From Pseudomonas sp. ACN8 (GTDB lineage Bacteria > Pseudomonadota > Gammaproteobacteria > Pseudomonadales > Pseudomonadaceae): a stretch of 64,000 nt of DNA. Both the position numbers and the translations under genes were made by a program. Position 1 is the first letter of the stretch; the number at the start of each line of letters is the position of its first letter. Shown piece by piece: positions 34,544-42,170 of the stretch. Below the pieces are notes generated by a model, which made no database searches, was not told the origin of the DNA, and saw only the letters and a list, made by a program, of their open reading frames with translations. Location of the stretch: the NCBI RefSeq assembly GCF_002303925.1, contig NZ_MRCS01000011.1, positions 1 through 64,000 on the forward strand, read 5' to 3'.

Positions 34544-34566
34544 AGATACAACTTAAGATATATCTT
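34544..34566 (-). promoter_or_regulatory. Candidate PadR operator upstream of the regulator gene
   Basis: AAGATATATCTT (34555-34566) is a perfect 12-bp palindrome, preceded by AGATACAACTT. It lies 36-47 bp upstream of the start codon, in an otherwise GC-rich region. AT-rich palindromes of this kind are common PadR targets. It probably serves autoregulation and control of the reductase gene. Confidence 0.5.
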
Positions 34567-35025
34567 TGCGAGAAGGCAAGACCTCCCGACCAGCGGCCAC
34601 TCCCGGCAGCGGACTGGAAATCATCTTCAAATCACAAAAAACAAGGGTCAGCAGAGCAGGTGCAAATGCCAAAATTAGTGTTAACTCTCTAATCTGTTGT
34701 TTTGGGCCATTGTTTACGGGGAGTGTGGTATTAGTCTTACAGAAGCTACTTTGTTAATATCGCCCAGGTCGTGGTGGTTAAAAGGCTGTTTGTAGTCTGT
34801 CTCTTACAGTCAAACATTGAGTTTATAGTCATTTCCGGTTTTTTCTTTCTAGAGTCATAGCACTTTGGCTACGCACTTGCAGGAACTTGCCTGCTTACTT
34901 TCAAGATAAATTTCACGATCATCTTTCGGCGTTGAAAGTTCAGCTGGGTAAATGACTGCTCGTGACGGTTTTTTACTCGAGATGAATTTTCAGCACTCAT
35001 CCTTTTTAAAAACAGGTACTGAAAG
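34567..35025. other. AT-rich leader and promoter region of the fimbrial operon
   Basis: About 460 bp without a gene, clearly richer in A and T than the flanks, lies upstream of the major pilin gene. It contains a small hairpin (GCAGG/CCTGC at about 34880-34895) and a GAAAG ribosome binding site just before the pilin ATG. I could not pick out a convincing -35/-10 pair. Long AT-rich leaders are usual for fimbrial operons under silencer control. Confidence 0.55.
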
Positions 35026-35505
35026 ATGTTCAAGAAAATTGCGTTCGCTGCTCCCTTGGCTGTTCTGGCTCTGAGTTCTTCCATGGCATTTGCCGCTTCC
35101 GAAGCCAAGCACTCCATCAGCCTGATCGCCCATGTTCCTTCCGATGACTTCTACGCAGTGCCGGTTGATTCCGACCTGGTCAACAAGGATCAGGACATGA
35201 GTTACAACCCAGGCATCGACGCCATGAAAACCGTCGACGGGCATTTTGACGTCCTGCATACCGCCGGCAAGGTCAACGCGCGGCTCGAAGGCGTGCCAAA
35301 GCTGATTGCCGGTAGCAAAACCATTGATTTGAAAGTCGAACTCAATGGCAAGACGCTGACCACCACTTCGCAAGAAGTCGTTGGAGATACTGAGTCCAAT
35401 ACGCGTTATCGCGCACCGTTCAAAATCAGTGCAGTTAATGGCGGCAAACCTGATGCCGGCGACTACACCGGTGTTGTCATGTTGGTCGTTGAACCTTCTG
35501 TTTAA
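35026..35505 (+). CDS. CS1-type fimbrial major pilin
   Basis: This 159-aa exported subunit has a signal peptide at residues 1-23 (MFKKIAFAAP...AFA). The mature N-terminal strand (ASEAKHSISLIAHV) would be the donor strand, and the C-terminus DAGDYTGVVMLVVEPSV matches the closing strand of CFA/I and CS1 pilins (AGxYxGxVxLV). It has no cysteines, as in CFA/I pilins. Being first in the operon and directly behind the regulatory region, it is probably the most abundant subunit. Start ATG 35026. 111 bp separate it from the usher gene. Confidence 0.88.
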   Translation: MFKKIAFAAPLAVLALSSSMAFAASEAKHSISLIAHVPSDDFYAVPVDSDLVNKDQDMSYNPGIDAMKTVDGHFDVLHTAGKVNARLEGVPKLIAGSKTIDLKVELNGKTLTTTSQEVVGDTESNTRYRAPFKISAVNGGKPDAGDYTGVVMLVVEPSV

Positions 35506-35616
35506 TTAAGGTATTCGACGCTAAAACGCTTACTTGTTCCAAGTAACGTACCCGGTCGGCAAACGTTCCGGTTTGTCGGCCGTGTTTTGACTTCTTTGCA
35601 ATCAGAGTATTCGTTC

Positions 35617-38139
35617 ATGTTCCCGATGACGCCCATCGCGGCGGCGCTTGCGCTGCTGTTATGTAGCAGTGCATTTGCGGCGCCCACTTCCATTGATAAC
35701 ACGCCGCGGAGTTTGCTGGCACAGGCCAAGGGCCTGCCGGCTGAGTTCGAGGAGCATTTCTTCGATGTTCCGTTGGCGGTTCGGGTCGAGCTCGATCAAC
35801 AACCCCTCGGCGAGTCGATGATCGTGTTGTCCCGCGATGACCGGGTGACGTTGCTCGACTTCACCGACACCAGCGAAAGCCGTTTCAGTGCCAGCGAGCG
35901 CGAGACCTGGGCCGATATCCTGAAACCCGGCGTGACGCTGGGCGCCTGTAGCGGGCAATGTCCGGAACAGATGCTGGCGGTGCACTACAACCTTGAAAAT
36001 TCATTGCTGTCGATCGTCACCGAAAATGCCGAGCGCGACAGCGAAGCCAAGCGTTATTACGAGCAACCGGAAGGCGGCAGCAGTGGCCTGATGGTGCGTA
36101 ACCAACTCAATCTCAACGGCGGCCAGGATCAAGATCTGGGCGGTCGTTACGGTCTGGAGGCCAGCGGCAGCCTGGGCAACTGGACCCAGACCTTCAACAT
36201 GCAACTGTCTCGTCTTGGCGGTCCGGACGACAAGACTTATCACGCGGTGCATGAGCTCTATAGCCAGCGTGAACTGGAAGGCCGTTTTTTCCGTCTGGGC
36301 TACTTCACCCCCAACTCCGAAGGCCTGACGCGCGAGCCCCGTTCGTTCGGCACAAGCCCCGATACGGCAGTGGGTGTGATGTTCGGCAGCTCCGACAGCC
36401 TGGCGATCGACAACCCCAAACCCAGCGTGTACCCGGTTTATGTCACGGCCAACCGGCAAGGCTCCGTGGAAATCTATCGCGATGGCCTGCTGATCAACAC
36501 CCAGTCAGTCCCGGCCGGTTTGCAAACCCTCGACACCCGTCCGTTGCCGGGCGGTATCTATGAAGTGGAAGTGCGACTGATTGAGGATGGTCAAATCACC
36601 TCGACCACACAGGAGCTGATTTACAAGCCGAGTAACTGGCGCAACTTTGATGAGCGCTGGCGCTACAACCTGTTCGCCGGGCAGGAAAGCAAATTGCTCA
36701 GCAACTGGGATCAACAGGCCAGTGGTGATGCCACCGTCGGCGCAGCGATCAACTACTTGCTGCATCCACGGGTGATTCTCGGCCTGTCGGCCCGTCAGGT
36801 GCAGGAAACGCTGCAATATGGCAGCTCCATTGACTGGACCCTGGGCAACAGCGTCAGTCTCTACGCCAACCTGTACCAGACTGAAGACCACGGCACCGGC
36901 ACCGACTTGCAAGGCCTGTACAACTATGGCGCCGGCAGTCTGGTGATCAGCCACAACCGCAGTTGGCTCGACACCACCAACACCTACGAGACCTTGCCCG
37001 ACGGCACCCGTGTGCGTCAGCGCAACGTATTCACCGGGCAGACCAGCAATTCATCGCTGGCGCTCAATCACCGGATCAGCCGTAAAAGTTCGTTCAACGC
37101 GCGGGTGTCTCACAGCGAGGGCAACGTCGAAGGCGTGGGCGCCGATCTGGGCTGGACACAACGCACCGTGTTGTTCGGCAGCGACGCCAACTGGCGGTTG
37201 TCGCTGTTTGATCGTCCGGGCAGTTTCAGCAGCGGTGATGCGCGCAATCGTGGCGTCGACCTGAGTATCAACATGGCGTTGGGCGGTCCGGGGCAGCAGA
37301 TTTCCGGCAGCATCGGCAGCCGCACGGCCCGCGATGGCAGCCGTGACAATAATGGCTCGCTCGGTTACCGCAAGGACCTGCAAGACCACGTGCTGCAAAG
37401 CGTCTCGGTGACGGCGCTCAGCGATACCTATGGTGTCGGTCTTTCGAGCCTGGCGAACTTTCGTACCGACGCGATCAACGGCGATGGCTTTATCCAACGC
37501 TCGTCGTTCAACGACAACTTCACCGGCGGCCTGAACCTGGACAGCACGCTAGTGGTTGGTGCCCGGCGCATGGCCTTGACCAGCCGGCATCAGGGACGCG
37601 GGGCGGGGATGATCGTCGACGTCGAGTCCGACATCGACGGCATCGCCTTGCGCGCCGACGACCTCAGTGGCGGCAGCGCGGCCTTGCGCCCGGGGCGCAA
37701 TTTCATTCCGCTCACAGCCTACAAAAACAGCTCGGTGAGCTTCGACTTCGAAGGCAATCACGTGCCGGCGGCAAGCATCGAACCGGCGCGTACCCGCTAT
37801 CACCTGAACAAGGGCGGCGTGGAGTACCGCAAGGTGCGGGTGATGAAAACCCTGACCGTGCTCGGTCGGCTGGTCGACCCGCAAGGGCGGCCGCTCAAGG
37901 GGCACCACGTGATCAATCACGCCAGCCGCGGGGTCAGCGAAGTCGATGGCTTCTTCTCGATGGAAATGAATGCCGGCTCGCCCACCCTGGAAGTGCGTTA
38001 TGCCGACCAGTTGCTGTGCCAGTTCCGACTCGACGTCGATCAGCACCGCAGTGAAAACAACGTGCTGATGATCGGTGATCTGCGTTGTTCGCCGGACACC
38101 TTGGCGGATGCCTCTTCCAACCGGCGTACGGCAGGTTGA
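35617..38139 (+). CDS. Outer-membrane usher of the alternate (CS1/CFA-I) chaperone-usher pathway
   Basis: This 840-aa protein has a signal peptide (MFPMTPIAAALALLLCSSAFA). Domains visible in order are an N-terminal periplasmic part with a Cys pair (GACSGQC), a large beta-barrel (about 140-650, many alternating aromatic strands, with a plug-like insert around VYPVYVTANRQGSVEIYRDG) and a C-terminal part with RLVDPQGRPLKGHHVINH (CS1-pili formation C-terminal domain) and a Cys pair. It assembles and exports the fimbrial subunits. The start chosen is ATG 35617; ATG 35626 is possible. It is 35 bp before the first tip gene. Confidence 0.87.
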   Translation: MFPMTPIAAALALLLCSSAFAAPTSIDNTPRSLLAQAKGLPAEFEEHFFDVPLAVRVELDQQPLGESMIVLSRDDRVTLLDFTDTSESRFSASERETWADILKPGVTLGACSGQCPEQMLAVHYNLENSLLSIVTENAERDSEAKRYYEQPEGGSSGLMVRNQLNLNGGQDQDLGGRYGLEASGSLGNWTQTFNMQLSRLGGPDDKTYHAVHELYSQRELEGRFFRLGYFTPNSEGLTREPRSFGTSPDTAVGVMFGSSDSLAIDNPKPSVYPVYVTANRQGSVEIYRDGLLINTQSVPAGLQTLDTRPLPGGIYEVEVRLIEDGQITSTTQELIYKPSNWRNFDERWRYNLFAGQESKLLSNWDQQASGDATVGAAINYLLHPRVILGLSARQVQETLQYGSSIDWTLGNSVSLYANLYQTEDHGTGTDLQGLYNYGAGSLVISHNRSWLDTTNTYETLPDGTRVRQRNVFTGQTSNSSLALNHRISRKSSFNARVSHSEGNVEGVGADLGWTQRTVLFGSDANWRLSLFDRPGSFSSGDARNRGVDLSINMALGGPGQQISGSIGSRTARDGSRDNNGSLGYRKDLQDHVLQSVSVTALSDTYGVGLSSLANFRTDAINGDGFIQRSSFNDNFTGGLNLDSTLVVGARRMALTSRHQGRGAGMIVDVESDIDGIALRADDLSGGSAALRPGRNFIPLTAYKNSSVSFDFEGNHVPAASIEPARTRYHLNKGGVEYRKVRVMKTLTVLGRLVDPQGRPLKGHHVINHASRGVSEVDGFFSMEMNAGSPTLEVRYADQLLCQFRLDVDQHRSENNVLMIGDLRCSPDTLADASSNRRTAG

Positions 38140-38174
38140 GCGGCCCCGATTCCGATGTTCAAGAGAGTGTGATC

Positions 38175-39443
38175 ATGAAACCAACCTCTACATGTTCCCG
38201 CTTGCTGCGACGCGGTCGCTGGCTGGGGATGCTGGTGGTCGTAGCGGCGCCTTCGGTACAGGCGGTGAATCAGGAGATCCGGGCGCTGTTCACCCCGGAC
38301 TCTGCCAACCCACAACGAAACATGTTCGTCAATAAAACGCCGGTCAGTGGCTATTGTGCCGACTATCCAAGTGAATGCCGGGACAACGAGACCTTCAGCA
38401 TTCGCCTGCCCATGCGTTTCGAGTCGACGAGCCCCATGCAACCCAATGCGTCGCCGCGCAACAGTGCGATGTTCAGCATTCCGGCCCTGTGGCGTCCGTT
38501 AACGGTGACGAACAGGGAAACGGGCGAAGTGGAAACCGTCGAGGTGCGTATTGCCGGTTTCGGTTCCCGATACATCCTCAGTGATACCGCGGTCAATCTG
38601 ACAGGTGCCGCCACGGCCATTGAAGGGCATCGCGCCTTATGGGGCGGTCCAGGGGGAGGCTGGGTAAACGCGGCACCTCCGTGTACCTACAGTGGTGTCG
38701 GACTGTATTCGGACAACTACTACCGGTTTTTCTGGAAGACTCCGGTACAAGGGACTTGCGTCAAGACTGCGAGTTTTCCGATACCGGCCATGACTTATGA
38801 CTACCTGGACTTCTCCTATGAACTTAAAACCCCCAATCCGCTGACGATGTCATCCGGTCTCTATACGGGGGACGTGAGTTATCGCATCGGCCCCGGAGGT
38901 GACTTCGACATGGGCGACGTGATGCTGCCAAACGACTCCGACTTGACGCTGGATTTCGTCCTGGAAGTTCAGCACACGCTCAAGGTCGATATCCCGCCCG
39001 GTGGCGAAAAAGTCCAACTGGTTCCGGCCGGCGGCTGGCAAAGCTGGTTGCACGCGGGGCGCAAGCCTGTGCGTTTGTTTCGGGATCAGACGTTCAATAT
39101 CTCCGCATCGTCGCGCTTCAAGATGAGTCTGGAATGCGAATACAGCCTGCTGTTCAACTGCATGATTCGCGATTCTGTTTCCCAGCGAACCGCCGTGGTT
39201 CAGGTCAGTGTCAGTCTGCCGAACGGTTTGACCGATCTGGCCGGGCAACCGGTTCATCGTCGCCCATTACGTATGGGCCTGGGGCAGGAGAGTTTGAAGT
39301 TTCAGCCTGGTTTCTATGTTGATCGGGCGCCCGGTGTTTTGCACTTCGAAATGTCTCCTTATTACGTTAACTCCATTGTGCAATCCGGTGAGGCGGCCAG
39401 CTATATCGGAAACATTACCGTGATCTGGGATTCGGAAGTCTGA
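38175..39443 (+). CDS. Fimbrial tip protein 1 (CooD/CfaE-like)
   Basis: This 422-aa exported protein has a signal peptide ending SVQA at residue 30. It has several cysteine pairs (YCADYPSEC and others) that would form disulphides. The long conserved block DIPPGGEKVQLVPAGG then GWQSWLHAGRKPVRLF is shared almost unchanged with the second tip gene at 40829. The C-terminus YIGNITVIWDSEV is the pilin-like closing strand. Its position after the usher and its size fit a tip adhesin or initiator of fibre growth. Start ATG 38175. It ends 59 bp before the chaperone gene. Confidence 0.75.
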   Translation: MKPTSTCSRLLRRGRWLGMLVVVAAPSVQAVNQEIRALFTPDSANPQRNMFVNKTPVSGYCADYPSECRDNETFSIRLPMRFESTSPMQPNASPRNSAMFSIPALWRPLTVTNRETGEVETVEVRIAGFGSRYILSDTAVNLTGAATAIEGHRALWGGPGGGWVNAAPPCTYSGVGLYSDNYYRFFWKTPVQGTCVKTASFPIPAMTYDYLDFSYELKTPNPLTMSSGLYTGDVSYRIGPGGDFDMGDVMLPNDSDLTLDFVLEVQHTLKVDIPPGGEKVQLVPAGGWQSWLHAGRKPVRLFRDQTFNISASSRFKMSLECEYSLLFNCMIRDSVSQRTAVVQVSVSLPNGLTDLAGQPVHRRPLRMGLGQESLKFQPGFYVDRAPGVLHFEMSPYYVNSIVQSGEAASYIGNITVIWDSEV

Positions 39444-39502
39444 TGGCTCGCGTATCGATTTCGCGTGTCCGATTTGTGTTCTATGTGATGAGGTTCAAAA
39501 GT

Positions 39503-40246
39503 ATGAAACGTTTGTGGGCACTGCTGGGCTTGAGTGGTTTTTCCTTCGCGGTTTGCGCCGGGCCGCAAATCAACGTCGGAACGGTCTACGACTATCTGGA
39601 CAGCGACAAGAGCACCTACCTCAAACGTGTGTTCAACAGCGGCGACAGCACGGCATTCGTCAAGGTCAACATCCTGGAAATCGTCTACGACGCCGATGGC
39701 AGTCATCGCGAAATTCCGGTCAAGACCCAGGCGGACGGCAGCGGCCGGGATGGCTTGATGGCCAGCCCTGCGCGGCTGATCGTGCCGGCCAAGGGCATGC
39801 AGGGTACGCGTCTGTTGGTCATGGGCGACCGTGACACCGAACGTTACTTCCGTGTGCGCTTCGTACCGGTGGTGCCGGAAAAGGAAGATGAGTTCGCTGT
39901 GTCGGCTGAAGACCGGGAAGCCTACAAGGAGAACCTGTCGGCGGGTGTCAACGTGATGACCGGGTTTGGCACGGTGTTTTTCGTGCGACCGAAAAACAGT
40001 CGGTTCGACACTGTGATCGATGACAGCGCCGGTGTTTATCGACTGCGCAACAACGGCAACACCGTGGTGCTGATCGATGAGTTCCGCAACTGTTCGCTGA
40101 AAAACGAAACCGAGTGCGAGCCGGTCACCAAGCATCACATTCTGGCCGGCAAAACCTTCGAATTCGAGAAGAAGCCCGGTCGTGAGTACCGCTTCAATCT
40201 GGTCGAGGGCGCGTCGAAAAAAGCGCTACGCATCGCCAGCCAGTAA
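39503..40246 (+). CDS. Fimbrial chaperone of the alternate pathway (CooB/CfaA-like)
   Basis: This 247-aa periplasmic protein has a signal peptide (MKRLWALLGLSGFSFAVCA). Immunoglobulin-like halves follow, with YDYLDSDKSTYLKRVFNSGD near the N-terminus, RYFRVRFVPVVP in the middle and a conserved pair of cysteines near the end (RNCSLKNETEC). It is not of the FimC/PapD sequence class but matches the CS1-family chaperones. The start chosen is ATG 39503, which gives a clean signal peptide with GAGG ahead; ATG 39443 overlaps the previous stop. Confidence 0.8.
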   Translation: MKRLWALLGLSGFSFAVCAGPQINVGTVYDYLDSDKSTYLKRVFNSGDSTAFVKVNILEIVYDADGSHREIPVKTQADGSGRDGLMASPARLIVPAKGMQGTRLLVMGDRDTERYFRVRFVPVVPEKEDEFAVSAEDREAYKENLSAGVNVMTGFGTVFFVRPKNSRFDTVIDDSAGVYRLRNNGNTVVLIDEFRNCSLKNETECEPVTKHHILAGKTFEFEKKPGREYRFNLVEGASKKALRIASQ

Positions 40247-40308
40247 CACAGCAGGGGCGAGTCGCCCTGGCGGGCTCGCGGCATTTTTTGACGTAACAGG
40301 TAGCTGAC

Positions 40309-40803
40309 ATGATCAAGCAATCGGCCATTGCCGTGTGCGCAGGTGTTATGGCGCTGGTGACTTCCCTCACGTTCGCGGCACGGGAAGAGCGCACGTTCGA
40401 GGTGCGGGTGGATATCCCGACCTTGGGGTTTTACGTGATACCTGCCGAGACGAACTGGATACATCGCGAACAGATATTGCCATGGAACATTCACACAAAA
40501 ACGCTGGAGGGGCTACGCAAGAATTTCGACGTCAAGCACGACACCAGTGCCATCGAGGCACGGCTGGAGGCCGAGCCTTACTTGTCCAACGGGCGCGACG
40601 ACCAGAACATCTATTTGCGCGTCAGCTTCAACGGCAAGGAATTGAGCCATGACCCACGACCGCAAGAAGTGGTGCCTGTGGCGCAGGCCGTGGCGGGTGG
40701 ACGCTTCCCGCTGGAGATCCAGCCGAAAGTGCCCGCTGGCGGTTACAAGCCGGGCCATTACTACGGCAATGTCCAGTTGATATTCACCGCTGCCGCGCCT
40801 TGA
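40309..40803 (+). CDS. CS1-type fimbrial pilin, second subunit
   Basis: This 164-aa exported protein has a signal peptide at 1-23 (ending LTFA). The mature start REERTFEVRVDIPTLGFYV and the closing strand KPGHYYGNVQLIFTAAAP follow the same plan as the major pilin at 35026, but the identity is low. It has no cysteines. Its place between chaperone and second tip gene suggests a minor or alternative shaft subunit. Start ATG 40309, 62 bp after the chaperone gene. Confidence 0.82.
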   Translation: MIKQSAIAVCAGVMALVTSLTFAAREERTFEVRVDIPTLGFYVIPAETNWIHREQILPWNIHTKTLEGLRKNFDVKHDTSAIEARLEAEPYLSNGRDDQNIYLRVSFNGKELSHDPRPQEVVPVAQAVAGGRFPLEIQPKVPAGGYKPGHYYGNVQLIFTAAAP

Positions 40804-40828
40804 CGTGAGGCAGACTGACGGAGTTCAT

Positions 40829-42091
40829 ATGAACGTCTCGCGTTCTTTCGTTTCACGCCCTTTTTGTTGGTTGGCGGGCGCTTTGCTTGCTTGTGCAGCA
40901 GCAAGCCCGGTCGAGGCTCAGGTGGCTACGATCACCGCGTTATTCAAGCCGGACTCGGCGCGTCCGCACCTCAACAAGTTCACCAATACCACGCCGCCCA
41001 GCGGCTATTGCGCGAATTACCCGCAGCAATGTGAGGCGAATCAGTTTTTCAGCCTGCAGGTGCCGATTCAATTCAATTCCCGTGCGCCGATCCCGGCCAA
41101 CCATTCTTCCCCCAGGCAAGGGGCAATGTTGAAAGTCCCGGCGCAATGGCGCGAACTGACGGTGCATCACGAAACCACCGGTGACCCTCAGAAGGTCAGG
41201 GTGCGTATCGCCGGCATTGGCTCGAAGGCCGTGACGGATGATGTGAAGGAACTGGTGGGGGGCGCCGATGACTACCAGATTGCGCACAATCGATTGTGGG
41301 GGGCGAGTTGGGTATACGCACCTTCACCTTGCCAGACCAGCGGGAATGGCTATTACGGTACGTACTTCTACTTGTTTTTCTGGAAAACGCCCATTGTGGG
41401 TGCATGTGCAAAACAGGCCAAATTCGACGTCCCCTGGCTGCGTTTCGATTACCTGGATTTCGGCTACGAACTGGAGACCCCCAATCCCCTGGGCATGGCT
41501 TCAGGGCAATATACCGGTTCGCTCACCTATAGCGTCGGACCCAATGGCGATTTCGATTTCGGCGATGTCCTGTTGCCGACCGATTCGGCATTGACCCTGG
41601 ACTTCAACCTCGATGTGCAACACACCCTCAAGGTCGACATTCCCCCCGGTGGCGAAAAACTCCAGCTGGTCCCGGCGGGCGGCTGGCAAAGCTGGTTGCA
41701 CGCGGGACGCAAACCAGTGCGATTGTTCCGTGACCAGACTTTCCATATTTCAGCGTCGTCGCGTTTCAAAATGTATTTCGAGTGTGAGCGATGGAGTACT
41801 TATGATTGCGTGATCAAGGATGCAATCGGCAGGCGACCGGTCGAACTGCGGGTCGGCGTGAGCCTGCCCAATGGTTTGACGGATTTGTCCGGTCAACCGG
41901 TCAAGCATCAGCGACTCAAGTGGGGACCCGAAGGCGCGCAAATATTCCAACCCGGTTTCTATGTGGACAGGGCACCCGGCGTTCTGCACTTCGAGGTGCC
42001 GGAGTATGAGGTGGAGTGGATGCTGCAACAGCCCAACATCGCGAGCCCGTACACCGGTCGTGTCACGGTGATCTGGGATTCGGAAGTCTGA
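40829..42091 (+). CDS. Fimbrial tip protein 2, paralogue of tip protein 1
   Basis: This 420-aa exported protein has a signal peptide ending PVEA at residue 30. The same framework as tip protein 1 is found throughout: TALFKPDSARP at the mature start, the GYCANYPQQC cysteine pair, the LVPAGGWQSWLHAGRKPVRL block, SLPNGLTDLSGQPV, and an end YTGRVTVIWDSEV. DNA identity is also high in the block near 41640-41770. The start chosen is ATG 40829 with GGAG ahead. It is last in the operon; an inverted repeat follows at 42116. Confidence 0.75.
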   Translation: MNVSRSFVSRPFCWLAGALLACAAASPVEAQVATITALFKPDSARPHLNKFTNTTPPSGYCANYPQQCEANQFFSLQVPIQFNSRAPIPANHSSPRQGAMLKVPAQWRELTVHHETTGDPQKVRVRIAGIGSKAVTDDVKELVGGADDYQIAHNRLWGASWVYAPSPCQTSGNGYYGTYFYLFFWKTPIVGACAKQAKFDVPWLRFDYLDFGYELETPNPLGMASGQYTGSLTYSVGPNGDFDFGDVLLPTDSALTLDFNLDVQHTLKVDIPPGGEKLQLVPAGGWQSWLHAGRKPVRLFRDQTFHISASSRFKMYFECERWSTYDCVIKDAIGRRPVELRVGVSLPNGLTDLSGQPVKHQRLKWGPEGAQIFQPGFYVDRAPGVLHFEVPEYEVEWMLQQPNIASPYTGRVTVIWDSEV

Positions 42092-42115
42092 CGGGCTGAA
42101 TATCAATGGCAAGCA

Positions 42116-42150
42116 GGCGGCCTGACGCTGTTGCCAGTCGTCAGGCTGCC
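42116..42150. terminator. Hairpin between convergent fimbrial and NEL genes
   Basis: GGCGGCCTGACG (42116-42127) pairs with CGTCAGGCTGCC (42139-42150), a 12-bp stem with one G-U pair and an 11-nt loop. It lies in the 79-bp gap between convergent genes. There is no T-run on either side, so its role as terminator is uncertain. Confidence 0.45.
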
Positions 42151-42170
42151 CGCGGGTCATGTCGGGATGG

